DNA from: Faecalibacterium sp. UBA1762 | GTDB taxonomy: Bacteria; Bacillota; Clostridia; Oscillospirales; Ruminococcaceae | Length of the DNA: 59,688 nucleotides | Assembly (NCBI GenBank): GCA_002314755.1 | Contig: DCHC01000064.1 | Location: 1 to 59,688, forward strand | Direction: 5' to 3' | Shown: one piece after another, positions 1-8,984 of the stretch | Layout of the letters: every line of letters starts with the position of its first letter | Numbering within the stretch: the first letter of the stretch is position 1 | Translations under genes and position numbers: made by a program | Notes under the pieces: model-generated | Databases searched by the model: none | What the model saw: only the letters and a program-made list of their open reading frames with translations | What the model was told of the DNA's origin: nothing

Positions 1-81
1 GGGCTTGTCCCTCGCGTCTCTCTTATAGGTTTATTCAATTGTTCATGACATCTGCGAGACCCGTGCACTGATCTCAAGGAT

Positions 82-110
82 ATCCTACCACAAAGCGCGG
101 AACTTGTCAA
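82..110 (-). promoter_or_regulatory. Leftward sigma-A-like promoter leaving the window
   Basis: On the minus strand TTGACA (105-110) is followed after 17 bases by TAGGAT (82-87). It would transcribe out of the left edge. The 80 bases it covers here contain no convincing start codon with a ribosome binding site, so the gene it drives lies outside the window. Confidence 0.55.
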
Positions 111-162
111 ATATCACGAGAATGCTTCCGCCCTGGAAATTTCGATACCGTCAAACCGGCAC

Positions 163-191
163 TTGACATTCATTTATCTAAAATGTATAGT
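163..191 (+). promoter_or_regulatory. Sigma-A promoter of the aminopeptidase-racemase pair
   Basis: Perfect -35 TTGACA (163-168), 17-base spacer and -10 TATAGT (186-191), about 65 bases before the first start codon. It is divergent from the leftward promoter at 82-110. Confidence 0.75.
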
Positions 192-260
192 AAGAGAGGT
201 ACTTCCCGCTAAATCAGATTATTCTGCGGACCGTACTTTAAGAAAGGAGCGCTCCATACT

Positions 261-1310
261 ATGGGTCTTGAAAAAAACTGGAATATCACAGTAGGCAGTA
301 TGCCGAAGGGTCCCCTTAACAAAATATCAGATGTGCCCGGCGTGACAGTCGGCCACTATACGCTTAACAACGGCGAAATTCAGACCGGCGTGACCGCCAT
401 CAAACCGCATCAGGGCAACCTGTTCCAGGATAAGCCGCTGGCTGCCTCCCATGTGATCAACGGCTTTGGAAAGAGCATCGGTCTGGTACAGATTGATGAG
501 CTTGGTACCCTTGAAACACCTATCTTAATGACAAACACGCTGAGTGTCGGCACAGTCAGCACTGCCCTTGTACGGTATATGCTGGCGCAAAATGAGGATA
601 TCGGTCGCACGACCGGCAGTGTCAATCCCGTTGTGTTTGAATGCAACGATGGCGATCTGAACGATCTGCGCGGTCTGAATGTCCGTGAGGAGCATGTCAT
701 GCAGGCACTGGAAAACTGCTGTACCGATTTTGAAGAGGGCGCCGTAGGCTCGGGACGCGGAATGCGCTGCCACGAGCTGAAGGGCGGTATCGGCTCCTCC
801 TCCCGTATTGTCACCTTAGACGGCAAGGACTACGTAGTGGGTACCCTGTGTATGACCAACCACGCGCTTTACAAAGACCTGACCCTGCGTAACGATCCCA
901 TTGGCAAGCGGCTTCCCAACGAGCTGTATGCCTGCGAAGACAAGGGCTCGGTCATCACCGTTATCGCCACCAATATCCCGCTGAGCGAACGCCAACTGAA
1001 GCGTATCAGCAAACGCACCATAGTGGGTTTGAGCAGAACCGGTTCGCACATGTCCAACGGCAGCGGCGAAATCGCAATGGCATTTACCACCGCAAACCGG
1101 ATGCCTCACTATCCTGCAACCACCATTCTGCCGATGAGTATGGTGGCCGATGACCGCATTGACGAAATATTCCGTGCCGTTATTGAGTGCGTGGAAGAAT
1201 CCGTTCTAAGCGCTATGCTGCACGCTGAGACTGTCACCGGCCGCAACGGGTTGACCGTCCGCTGTCTGCGGGATATTCTGAAGAATGACCCCCGTTATTT
1301 CTTTGGATAA
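261..1310 (+). CDS. DmpA/S58-family aminopeptidase (L-aminopeptidase/D-esterase or beta-aminopeptidase)
   Basis: A 349-residue protein of peptidase family S58 (DmpA/BapA), an Ntn-type hydrolase that cleaves itself into two chains and removes N-terminal residues from small peptides, some members accepting D- or beta-amino acids. Seen here: the family's N-terminal DVPGVTVGH segment, a GGIGSSSR loop near residues 174-181, and the self-cleavage site Gly229-Ser230 (KGSVITVIAT), where Ser230 would become the N-terminal nucleophile. A later GSGEIAMAF segment also fits. AAGGAG lies a few bases before the ATG. The length is normal for the family. The next gene, 22 bases on, is an amino acid racemase, suggesting a shared role in handling unusual or D-amino acids. 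The exact substrate cannot be read from sequence. Confidence 0.88.
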   Translation: MGLEKNWNITVGSMPKGPLNKISDVPGVTVGHYTLNNGEIQTGVTAIKPHQGNLFQDKPLAASHVINGFGKSIGLVQIDELGTLETPILMTNTLSVGTVSTALVRYMLAQNEDIGRTTGSVNPVVFECNDGDLNDLRGLNVREEHVMQALENCCTDFEEGAVGSGRGMRCHELKGGIGSSSRIVTLDGKDYVVGTLCMTNHALYKDLTLRNDPIGKRLPNELYACEDKGSVITVIATNIPLSERQLKRISKRTIVGLSRTGSHMSNGSGEIAMAFTTANRMPHYPATTILPMSMVADDRIDEIFRAVIECVEESVLSAMLHAETVTGRNGLTVRCLRDILKNDPRYFFG

Positions 1311-1332
1311 CCCGCTTTTGAGGAGAGATGTT

Positions 1333-2037
1333 ATGAAAAAATCCATTGGAATACTGGGCGGAATGGGTCCTCTTGCCACTGCCGACCTGTACCGCAAAAT
1401 AGTCACGGCTACTAAAGCCGGCTGCGATAACGAACATATCCGCGTATTCATTGATTCTAACCCGGCAATCGCCGACCGCACTGCCGCCATTTTAAACAGC
1501 GGCGCGGACCCTGTGCCGGAGATGACCGATGCCCTGCGCAACCTGGAAAAGTGCGGAGCAGACTGCATTATCATGCCCTGTAACACCGCGCACTTCTTTT
1601 TGCCCCGCCTGCAGGCACTGACCTCCATCCCCTTTATCAGTATGCTGGAGGCCACTGCACGCACCTGTGCCCAGCAGTTCCCGGGCAAGCGCGCCGCCAT
1701 ACTGGCAACCCGCGGGACCCTTGCCACAGGGCTTTATGAGGAAGCACTGTCCGCACAGGGTGTAAGCTATCTTTTACCTACCGAGCCCCAAAGAGATGTG
1801 CTGATGCACCTTATTTACGATATAGTAAAGGCCTCCCGTCCACTGGTGCCGGAGGAGGATACCTGGGAAAGTCTGCTTGGCAAGCTTCGCAATATGGGCG
1901 CGGAATACTTTATTTTAGGCTGTACCGAGCTGCCGATTGTGGCGGATACTCTTTCCTCCCCAGGACCCTTTGTAGACCCCACTGCAGAGCTTGCCCGTGC
2001 CGCCATCCGGTTCTGCGGATATGAGACTATGCCGTAA
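1333..2037 (+). CDS. Aspartate/glutamate racemase family protein
   Basis: A 234-residue PLP-independent racemase of the Asp/Glu/hydantoin family. It opens with the family signature ILGGMGPLATADLY and carries both catalytic cysteines, one in MPCNTAHF near residue 80 and one in GCTELPI near residue 197. An in-frame ATG exists upstream at 1285, but it lies inside the preceding gene; the ATG at 1333 has AGGAGAG just before it and gives a normal N-terminus. It follows the DmpA-type peptidase by 22 bases, so the two are probably cotranscribed. Aspartate racemase is the best guess; glutamate or a broad-specificity activity is possible. A terminator follows. Confidence 0.87.
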   Translation: MKKSIGILGGMGPLATADLYRKIVTATKAGCDNEHIRVFIDSNPAIADRTAAILNSGADPVPEMTDALRNLEKCGADCIIMPCNTAHFFLPRLQALTSIPFISMLEATARTCAQQFPGKRAAILATRGTLATGLYEEALSAQGVSYLLPTEPQRDVLMHLIYDIVKASRPLVPEEDTWESLLGKLRNMGAEYFILGCTELPIVADTLSSPGPFVDPTAELARAAIRFCGYETMP

Positions 2038-2080
2038 AACACTGCAGATGCAAACGAACAACCGAACAATTACCCATGAA

Positions 2081-2123
2081 AAATCCCCATACCGCGCAGA
2101 AAAAGTGTACGGTATGGGGATTT
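2081..2123. terminator. Bidirectional terminator between convergent operons
   Basis: AATCCCCATACCG pairs with CGGTATGGGGATT around a 17-base loop, with A-rich and T-rich flanks. It lies between the convergent racemase and URO-D genes and can serve both. Confidence 0.8.
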
Positions 2124-2173
2124 ATTAAATTTGCCTCAAGATAATCCCTTAAGATCAGGCAGTATCGATAGGG

Positions 2174-3259
2174 TCACCGTCTGACATACTCAGACACATA
2201 TTCCAGCTTCCACTCATCCACTGCAGGCGGACAGGAATCGGAATTGGCAAGGACAAACCGTCTGCCGCAAGTCTCTTTTTGCAAAAAGGAAATACGCTCC
2301 TCCAGCTGCTGCCGGTCACAGGTCTGGAAAAAGACCGGCTCAATACCGCCGATCAGCGCAATATGCTCCGGAAGCAAAGAAAAAGCCTCCGGGATATCAA
2401 TATTGCCGGTGGTCGGCGGAGAGATGGACTCGATGGCGTCTACCCCGGTTTGTGCCATCAGCGGCAGCAGAGCGCGCAGATGACCGCAGGCGTGATGTAC
2501 CAGCAGCTTTCCGTTTTGGTGCAGGATATCTGCCCATGCGGAAATTTCCGGCGAGGTGTAGCGGGCAAACATATTTGGGGTGATACAGGTCGTGGAACTG
2601 TCCTCCCAAAAAATAAACGCCTCTGCCTTGCACTGCGCCGCACAAACCGCTGTTTTATCCGAAACGCTGCGCATCGCAGCAAGACACTGCTCCACCGTCT
2701 CCGGTTCATCCGCCAGAAAAAAACTTAGTCTTTCTATTCCGACCCACTTTTCTACTAAAGACTGAAAACAGGTTTTCATCTCGCTGCCGACCAGCGGCAG
2801 ATACAGGCCCTGCTCCCCGATTTGGGTGATTTGTCGGTCAATTTCCGGGTTGTAGGCAACACTGGCGTGCTCATAGATCCAGGTCAGGGTTTGAAAATCT
2901 CTGCTTTCCCGGATGGGATGATCCACCAAAAACCAGGTGTTGCCCTGGGCAGACAGGGTATACCCCAACTGAATGTCTCCTACAGGGGTATGCCAAAGCT
3001 CTTGCCGTCGGTTGGCGGAGCTGCTGACCGTGATATCCACACCCGGGTAGCTAACCGTAAAGGGGCTGCCGAACCCGCGTAGCAGCGGGTCGGCGCCGAT
3101 ACTTTCCAGATAGGCAAGTTGTCCCGCCTCTATTCGGCTTTGCGACTGTGCCTCCCACCAATAGGCAAGAAACGGGGACCATGGGGTACGGTCAACCGGT
3201 TTGCCGGTAATTGCCGCTATCAAGCGTTGTTTCGGAGTCATTTCATCTTTGCTCATCAT
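2174..3259 (-). CDS. URO-D-fold methyltransferase-like protein with HxC...C zinc motif
   Basis: A 361-residue member of the uroporphyrinogen decarboxylase/MtaA superfamily (PF01208). The N-terminal MTPKQRLIAAITGKPVDRTP is the family signature. Unlike HemE it has the HAC motif in VHHACGHLRAL and a later Cys in NSDSCPP, matching the His-X-Cys-Xn-Cys zinc site of methylcobamide:thiol methyltransferases such as MtaA and CmuA. A methyl-transfer role is therefore more likely than heme synthesis. I chose the ATG pair at 3259/3256 because GGAGAGGAAG precedes it; a more distal in-frame ATG at 3334 lies near the end of the previous gene. It is the last gene of a leftward operon with a second URO-D protein and a GH31 glycosidase. 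No corrinoid protein gene is in the window. Confidence 0.8.
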   Translation of the reverse strand: MMSKDEMTPKQRLIAAITGKPVDRTPWSPFLAYWWEAQSQSRIEAGQLAYLESIGADPLLRGFGSPFTVSYPGVDITVSSSANRRQELWHTPVGDIQLGYTLSAQGNTWFLVDHPIRESRDFQTLTWIYEHASVAYNPEIDRQITQIGEQGLYLPLVGSEMKTCFQSLVEKWVGIERLSFFLADEPETVEQCLAAMRSVSDKTAVCAAQCKAEAFIFWEDSSTTCITPNMFARYTSPEISAWADILHQNGKLLVHHACGHLRALLPLMAQTGVDAIESISPPTTGNIDIPEAFSLLPEHIALIGGIEPVFFQTCDRQQLEERISFLQKETCGRRFVLANSDSCPPAVDEWKLEYVSEYVRR

Positions 3260-3308
3260 TCCAAAACTTCCTCTCCGTTCTGAAATCGGTATTTGTAGCC
3301 GGAACCTA

Positions 3309-4394
3309 TCAGTTCGCCCAATGCTTCTGGGCATAATTCATCAAAATGTCCGCGTCGGTTTGGCTCATCCACGGAAAATGGAAATAGAAGATCTTTTTAC
3401 CGTACTTATTCATCAACTGTTCGGCGCTGCGAATCCAATTCTCCACATTTCCGTCATAAATCTGAACCCATAATCCTTTTCCGGCTGCAGTGACCTGGTC
3501 ATAGATGGGGTACCATCTGGTACAGGCTCCGTCCGGTTGACCCGCACCACAGGTCCATTGCAAAGCGTCCAGCCCTTCAAGCTCCATAAGGGCAAGCACA
3601 TGGCGAATCGCATCCGGCCCATCCAGATGATACAGTGCATGATCCAGCCGCTTGACCTGTTTTTGCAATGAGGGCAGAACAAATTGACGGAACTGACCCG
3701 GAGAAATCATGGCAGAAAAATCGCACTGTATTTTGGCAATTCTGCCTTTGCCCAGTATCTGAAAGCAGGTATAAGAGGCCACACCGTCCGGATTCTTTAC
3801 AATATCCAGCACCGTGTCATAGTAACGGAAATACACATCATCGATCTGTTCCACCGCCCTTTGCACAGACTCCGGCGCGTCCATCAAATCAAACAGGGCG
3901 TTCTGTGTTCCGCGCATAGCCGCGTAGGTATCCAGATTCTCAATCAGGTCGGGAATATTGATCAAAAAAGCCCCGCCAACCTCTTCTCTCAGTCTTTGCA
4001 GCACGGAAAGGTGCCGCTGCCACCAGGCATTCTGCGGGTTGAACTGCAGTTTTGACTGCTGCTCCGCCGAAAAAAGGCAAGGCGAATACCAGACGGTATC
4101 CTCGGCAAACTGAGGGATGGCGCCAAGATATACCGCCAGCGATCCCGGGCCGATATCGGCGCTGATGTTGGCGTAGCTATCTGCCAAAAAATAGCAATTT
4201 TCGGCAATTTCCCGTGCTCTGGCAATCAGATACTCCGGGTCAAGATATCGGTCGACCGGGTTTGCGGGCGGTTTGACCTGCCATTTCGCATTCTCTTTTA
4301 TGGCAACCACATCCATCAACGGCAAGCCGCGGTTATTTCGGTTCCACCAGTCCTCAAAACGGTCAACCAACTGACTGTTCCGATTCTGATACAT
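3309..4394 (-). CDS. URO-D family protein, second paralogue of the operon
   Basis: A 361-residue protein of the URO-D fold, recognised by overall pattern: N-terminal RFEDWWNRNNRGLPLMDV, a central DLIENLDTYAAMRG segment and LYHLDGPDAIRHVLAL near residue 250. Where its neighbour has HAC it has HLDGP, so the zinc-thiolate motif is missing and the chemistry probably differs. Start is ATG 4394 or the adjacent GTG 4397, with GGGAGGGG upstream. It begins 16 bases after the GH31 gene and is followed after 50 bases by the other URO-D gene, so the three genes are one transcription unit. Substrate unknown. Confidence 0.75.
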   Translation of the reverse strand: MYQNRNSQLVDRFEDWWNRNNRGLPLMDVVAIKENAKWQVKPPANPVDRYLDPEYLIARAREIAENCYFLADSYANISADIGPGSLAVYLGAIPQFAEDTVWYSPCLFSAEQQSKLQFNPQNAWWQRHLSVLQRLREEVGGAFLINIPDLIENLDTYAAMRGTQNALFDLMDAPESVQRAVEQIDDVYFRYYDTVLDIVKNPDGVASYTCFQILGKGRIAKIQCDFSAMISPGQFRQFVLPSLQKQVKRLDHALYHLDGPDAIRHVLALMELEGLDALQWTCGAGQPDGACTRWYPIYDQVTAAGKGLWVQIYDGNVENWIRSAEQLMNKYGKKIFYFHFPWMSQTDADILMNYAQKHWAN

Positions 4395-4410
4395 CACGGA
4401 GACCCCTCCC

Positions 4411-6405
4411 TTATATCTTTTTCAATACGGGAATCACATCGATGGGGGCAGGCAGTTCGATCCATTGCCCGCCAGGATACCGGGTGCCGGTGTGGATGCA
4501 TTGCCATTCTCCTTTAGGTAGGTATACCTTGCGGCTGGCAGCTCCCTGTACCGTGACCGGAGCTACCAAATATTCCGGTCCAAAGAGATACTCATCCTCC
4601 ACAGACCAACAGACTGTATCCTTCGGATAGGCATAGAAGAGCGGCTGCATGATCGGGCTTCCGTCGGTATGGGCTTTTTCCATCACCTTGCGCAGATACG
4701 GGCGCAGGCTCTCCCGCAGGGCGATATATTTCTTACAGATGGCAAATACCTCTTCGCCAAAGCTGTATATTTCATTGTCACCGCCGGATCCATAGATGGT
4801 ACCAGGTACATCATGACCGCCCTGTCGATTGCCGTGCAGCCGCATGACCGGGCAAAAGCACGCCCACGCGAACCAGCGGCAGAACAGTTCCCGGAAAAGC
4901 GGATTTTCTCCCTTACCGCCGTGAAAGCCGCCGATATCTGTGGTCCACCAGGGAATGCCCGCAATACCCATATTAATACCGGCCTTTACCTGCCGGTCAA
5001 AGCATTCAAAGCTGGAGATGATATCTCCCGACCAAACCAGCGCGCCGTATTTCGCACTGCCTGCCCAGGCACTTCGACTGAGCAACAGGGGTGCCGGTTC
5101 ACCGGCGGCCGTCATCCCCTCATAAAACACTTTCAGGTAAAAACGGGGATAGCTGTTGCCCACCTCCATACTGGGGCCGAGCTGATAGCGGTACAAATCA
5201 AAATCATAGCTACCGTATTCCGGCTCGGCGACATCCAGCCAGTACAGCCTTGCGCCCTTATCCCAATAATTCTGCTTGATCTGCTGCCAGACAAACTGTC
5301 GCGCCTCAGGGTTGGTTGCGTCAAAAAAGCTGACCTTATCCGGCATGTTCATCATATCCGCCACACCGCGTTCTGTCCGCGTCAGCAGACCGTTTTCTGC
5401 CATCTGCAGATAGTTTTTACTGTGGATGCTCACCGTCGGCCATACCGAAACCATCAGCCGAATACCCATTTCGGCAAGCTCCCGGCACATACCCTCCGGG
5501 TCCGGCCAGTAGGCCGGATCAAATTGAAAATCGCCCTCGCAGGTCCAGTGGAAAAAGTCGCAGACAATCACATCCAAGGGAATGCCCAACTGCCGGTACC
5601 TTCTTGCCACCCCCAACAGCTCTTGCTGGCTTGCGTAGCGCAGCTTGCATTGCCAAAAGCCAAGGCCGTATTCCGGCATCATCGGCGGAAGACCGGTCAG
5701 CTGCATATATTCCCGGTGTATTTCGGCAGGGGTATCACCGGCAATGACCAGATAATCTATCTGCCCCGTCTTTTGTGCCACCCACTGGGTGTAATTTTTG
5801 CCAAAGGCCACCTCACCGATGGCAGGGTTATTCCACAAAAAGCCGTACCCTAAACTGGAAAGATAAAAAGGAACACTGACCTGGGAATTGCGTTGGGCCA
5901 GCTCTAAAACACAGCCCTTTAAATCCAGCTCATGCTGCTGGTACTGTCCCATACCGAAGATCTTTTCGTCTGCATTGGCACAAAACCGAACCTCGGTACG
6001 AAACAGATTGCTCTGTTCCCCCTTATAAACACGGGGGCCAATGCCTAAAGCCATGCCCACCTCATCGCACAGGCGCCGGGCACATTCCTTCAGCAGGGGC
6101 TTACCGTTTTTGCCGGTAAAGCAGATCACCCCGTTCGCATCCATACTTGCCGCTATGCTGCCGTTTGTAAGCCTGGCCACCTGTACCGGGTCAGTGTCGC
6201 CGTAGCTTTTGGCTGCATCCGATTCCGCACAAAAAAGCTCTGTCTTGCCGGGGTGGGCATCCTTCGGGTCTAACGCCCAATGCCGTGTGTCAAAGGCAGC
6301 ATTTTGTGTCGAACGTACCCGTACGCCGTTTTGTCCAAACGCCTCCAGCCAAACCGTTTCACCACCATAGCGATATACGATTTTCCCTTCTTCTGTTTTC
6401 AGCAT
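4411..6405 (-). CDS. GH31 family glycoside hydrolase (alpha-glucosidase/alpha-xylosidase type)
   Basis: A 664-residue retaining alpha-glycosidase of family GH31. The catalytic nucleophile is Asp391 in YWLDVAEPE and the acid/base is Asp461 in VWSGDIISSF. An N-terminal beta domain carries FGMGQYQQHELDLKG, and the IPWWTTDIGGFHGG segment that lines the active site is present, followed by C-terminal beta domains. No signal peptide is seen, so it acts on imported oligosaccharides or glycosides in the cytoplasm. CAGGAGG precedes the ATG. The family includes alpha-xylosidases, alpha-glucosidases and sulfoquinovosidases; I cannot choose among them from sequence alone. Its neighbours (esterase, hydrolases, URO-D pair) suggest a decorated glycoside as substrate. 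Confidence 0.9.
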   Translation of the reverse strand: MLKTEEGKIVYRYGGETVWLEAFGQNGVRVRSTQNAAFDTRHWALDPKDAHPGKTELFCAESDAAKSYGDTDPVQVARLTNGSIAASMDANGVICFTGKNGKPLLKECARRLCDEVGMALGIGPRVYKGEQSNLFRTEVRFCANADEKIFGMGQYQQHELDLKGCVLELAQRNSQVSVPFYLSSLGYGFLWNNPAIGEVAFGKNYTQWVAQKTGQIDYLVIAGDTPAEIHREYMQLTGLPPMMPEYGLGFWQCKLRYASQQELLGVARRYRQLGIPLDVIVCDFFHWTCEGDFQFDPAYWPDPEGMCRELAEMGIRLMVSVWPTVSIHSKNYLQMAENGLLTRTERGVADMMNMPDKVSFFDATNPEARQFVWQQIKQNYWDKGARLYWLDVAEPEYGSYDFDLYRYQLGPSMEVGNSYPRFYLKVFYEGMTAAGEPAPLLLSRSAWAGSAKYGALVWSGDIISSFECFDRQVKAGINMGIAGIPWWTTDIGGFHGGKGENPLFRELFCRWFAWACFCPVMRLHGNRQGGHDVPGTIYGSGGDNEIYSFGEEVFAICKKYIALRESLRPYLRKVMEKAHTDGSPIMQPLFYAYPKDTVCWSVEDEYLFGPEYLVAPVTVQGAASRKVYLPKGEWQCIHTGTRYPGGQWIELPAPIDVIPVLKKI

Positions 6406-6498
6406 TTTTCTTCCCTCCTGTCGGTAATTTGCTTTTATTTCTCACTCTTTTGATATGTAAAAAAGCAGCCGAAGCTTTCACAGTCTTTCCTGCAGTTT

Positions 6499-7098
6499 TC
6501 ACTTTACCTGGGCGATCCACCTATCCAAAAAAGTCATCTGCTCTGCTGTATGAAACCAATGCTCACCGTTTTTCATCACGGTTACACCGGCTCCGCAAGA
6601 CCCGGCGAACGCTTCCACTGTCTGCCTTGACTGCAGATTATCGTTTTCGCCGTACAGAATTTCCGTCGGAACCGTCCAACTCACCGGGTGCTCTCTGACC
6701 CAGGAGAGGTATTCCCACGACAGCACCTCGCCAAACGGCGTGGGTATCCGCTTTTTTTCCCGCAGCTCTGCCTCATCCACCGCTGCCCAAACCATCATGT
6801 CGCCAATCAACCGTTCCATCTGGACAACCGGTGAAACAAAGAATGCCTTGCGGATATTTTTTCTGCTGAGGGAACAAAGAGTGAAAAACGCCCCGATGCT
6901 ATTTGCAATTAGGTCAACACTGTCAAATCGGTTTTGTACCTTATCGAAAAAGGCTGCAAACTCTGTCTCGGCCTCCCACGGCGTTTGCGAGCGATATTCG
7001 AAGCCGATGACCGTATCCTCCGGAAAAAGCGGGATGTAGTGTTCTGCTTCTCCGGCGTTTCCACCTTTTCCGTGGATATAGATAACTGCTTTTCTCAT
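6499..7098 (-). CDS. Small alpha/beta-fold hydrolase
   Basis: A 199-residue alpha/beta hydrolase. Strand beta-1 and oxyanion loop are visible in AVIYIHGKGGNAGE. The nucleophile is Ser67 in LIANSIGA (a variant of GxSxG with Asn for Gly), and His180 (NGEHWFH) is the likely catalytic histidine. It is shorter than typical lipases and has no signal peptide. Its ATG overlaps the end of the upstream phosphatase-like gene by 4 bases, so translation is coupled. Likely a cytoplasmic esterase or peptidase-like hydrolase; substrate unknown. Confidence 0.75.
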   Translation of the reverse strand: MRKAVIYIHGKGGNAGEAEHYIPLFPEDTVIGFEYRSQTPWEAETEFAAFFDKVQNRFDSVDLIANSIGAFFTLCSLSRKNIRKAFFVSPVVQMERLIGDMMVWAAVDEAELREKKRIPTPFGEVLSWEYLSWVREHPVSWTVPTEILYGENDNLQSRQTVEAFAGSCGAGVTVMKNGEHWFHTAEQMTFLDRWIAQVK

Positions 7099-7919
7099 TT
7101 AGTCTGCTCCTGAGCCTCTCTTTCGATATACTTATACAGGTGGCAGATGTTCAGATCCTCCGGCATGTCCAGACCGTGGGAACCGCAATTACCGTCGATT
7201 TCATGGCAGCCGTGATCCATGGCAAACCCCAAAAGCGTGTTATGATTTTTCCAGTTTTCCTTTATCGCATAGTACAAAGAGGCAAAGCATTCCGTGTTGG
7301 CACGGGCTTCTGACAGTGCCTCTAACGATTCCGGTCCGGTTTTATGCATAATTGAGTCGTAGTTTCCGTTGTACAGAACAATCATGTCGTACTGATCTTC
7401 TTTGATCAGCTCAAAAGCCTTCGCCGTCGCCTGCAGGTAACCGTTATAAAAGTAGTAATCCATCTTACGGTCGTTGAAAATATGTGACATACTGCATTCC
7501 GTATCCGCAACAATAGCGCATTTTTTCCCGGCGGCAATCAACATATCAAAGATTGATTGAATGCGGATGACCGGCTTTTCGTATTTCTGTATACCGTGCA
7601 CCGCCGGCTGCGCACCGGTGTACATGGTGCCAAAGCACACCGGGGTCACAGACGGCATCACGGTCTGCATCGGAATTTCCACATCACAGATATTGACAGC
7701 TTCCTTAAAAAGTTGGGGATATTTCCGGTAGATCCACTGGGCAACTGCGTCCGGATTGTACATAAATATTCTGTCTGCCGTTCTGCCCTGCAGATAAGAA
7801 AGCAGCTCTTGATTGGGTGCTGCCGCCGTATCCGGGGCGTGAACCCCGAGTGCCCTGCAAAGCGCCGCGCAAAGGGTATCCAGTGATACAGGGTTCAGCT
7901 TTTCGTCTTGTGTCAGCAT
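7095..7919 (-). CDS. Alkaline phosphatase superfamily protein (phosphodiesterase/nucleotide pyrophosphatase type)
   Basis: A 274-residue member of the alkaline phosphatase superfamily. Expected landmarks are visible: PSVTPVCFGTMYTG with a threonine that can act as nucleophile, LYNGNYDSIMHKTGP in the position of the metal-binding D/H segment, and MDHGCHEIDGNCGSHG near the C-terminus like the metal-binding DHG and GSHG motifs of phosphodiesterases. It lacks a signal peptide. It is shorter than most nucleotide pyrophosphatases, so it is a minimal domain. It lies between an esterase and an alpha/beta hydrolase in one leftward operon. Sulfatase, phosphonatase or phosphodiester activity are all possible. 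Confidence 0.7.
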   Translation of the reverse strand: MLTQDEKLNPVSLDTLCAALCRALGVHAPDTAAAPNQELLSYLQGRTADRIFMYNPDAVAQWIYRKYPQLFKEAVNICDVEIPMQTVMPSVTPVCFGTMYTGAQPAVHGIQKYEKPVIRIQSIFDMLIAAGKKCAIVADTECSMSHIFNDRKMDYYFYNGYLQATAKAFELIKEDQYDMIVLYNGNYDSIMHKTGPESLEALSEARANTECFASLYYAIKENWKNHNTLLGFAMDHGCHEIDGNCGSHGLDMPEDLNICHLYKYIEREAQEQTK

Positions 7920-7960
7920 TTTCTAATTCTCCTATCAACAAATGCTTTTTCCGTAATCCT

Positions 7961-8944
7961 TTATAGCTTTTCCGCAAAAGCCGCCGCGCGGTCAATCCAG
8001 CCGGCAGCCGTCGTACCGGTACCGTCACCGAAGCCGTGGTCTGCCTGCTCCGTTTCATCCAGAACGGCCGGTATCCCCTGCTTTCGCAATGCGGCAAACA
8101 GCTGCTCGCTGTTTGCCGGATTGACCGTACCGTCATTTTTACCGCAGACAAGATAGCAGGGCGGGTAATCCGAATGCATCAGCAGCATCGGATTGTACTG
8201 CCGCGTTTGGACTATCGTATCCTCTTTACCGGTCATAACGGCAAGGCAGTCATACAGCCCTTCGCAGTATTCCGGGATATCCCCGCTGAATAGCCCGTAT
8301 ACCGGGATCATCGCCTTAGGTCGGGGCAAGCCGTACGCCGCATAGCCCTGCGTTAAGGTGCCCCATGCCCCCAGCAAGGTACCCCCGGCAGAAAAGCCGC
8401 AAAGGATATACTCCTTATTCAGATGGAATGACTCCCTATCAGAAAGCAAAAAACGCAATGCTGCCGCCATATCCTCCAGCGGACGGGGATAAAGCTGATA
8501 GATGCCCACCCGATAGGTCAGACAGAACACCTCATACCCCAGCTCGTTCAGCCGCGCGGCAGTGGGAAACCCCTCGGTAAAATTGCATACCGCAGTGTAT
8601 CCGCCGCCGGAGCAGATAATGACAAAGGGCTTTTCGTCACTGGGTACCCCGACGGTATTGGAAAAGTAGATCAGACTGACATCCTTTTTATCCGGTTCAG
8701 CCGCCACCTCCTGTTCGCTATACACCGAATACCGGCATCTGCCCTTTTCTGCCTGTTGTACCAGACGGTTTAAGCCCTTCAGCGCCCCGGTAATGTTCCA
8801 TCCGTTTGCCCGCAGCTGTTCAAACGGGGTATCCTCCAGCTGCAGATTAGGCTCCATTCCCCAATAAAAAATATGCTTTTCCACCTCGGCGAGCTGAGGG
8901 CACTGCCTGAACTGCGCTATGGTCATTTTTTCACTGATTTTCAT
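7961..8944 (-). CDS. Alpha/beta hydrolase, BD-FAE/carbohydrate esterase-like
   Basis: A 327-residue esterase-like protein. It has the oxyanion sequence ICSGGGYTAV, nucleophile loop CGFSAGGTLLG and C-terminal histidine in ADHGFGDG, the pattern of hormone-sensitive-lipase/BD-FAE type acyl esterases that remove acetyl or feruloyl groups from plant glycans. An in-frame ATG at 9073 would overlap the MATE gene; I prefer the ATG at 8944, preceded by AAAGGA and giving MKISEKMT. No secretion signal is seen. It starts 41 bases after the MATE exporter gene and runs on to the phosphatase-like gene. Confidence 0.8.
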   Translation of the reverse strand: MKISEKMTIAQFRQCPQLAEVEKHIFYWGMEPNLQLEDTPFEQLRANGWNITGALKGLNRLVQQAEKGRCRYSVYSEQEVAAEPDKKDVSLIYFSNTVGVPSDEKPFVIICSGGGYTAVCNFTEGFPTAARLNELGYEVFCLTYRVGIYQLYPRPLEDMAAALRFLLSDRESFHLNKEYILCGFSAGGTLLGAWGTLTQGYAAYGLPRPKAMIPVYGLFSGDIPEYCEGLYDCLAVMTGKEDTIVQTRQYNPMLLMHSDYPPCYLVCGKNDGTVNPANSEQLFAALRKQGIPAVLDETEQADHGFGDGTGTTAAGWIDRAAAFAEKL

Positions 8945-8984
8945 CCAATCATCCTTTCTTTGCTGATTGCAAAGCATACAACCC

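Noticed and set aside
1..80. Possible structured RNA or T-box at the left edge, with AGAGAG on the minus strand
   Set aside because: Only about 75 transcribed bases are inside the window; not enough to identify an aptamer.
2174..4394. Interpretation of the URO-D genes as hemE (heme biosynthesis)
   Set aside because: Motifs match the methyltransferase branch (HAC...C) or neither branch, and no heme genes are nearby.
4669..5853. A 394-codon open frame antisense to the GH31 gene
   Set aside because: No domain, no ribosome site, and its opposite strand encodes catalytic GH31 motifs.
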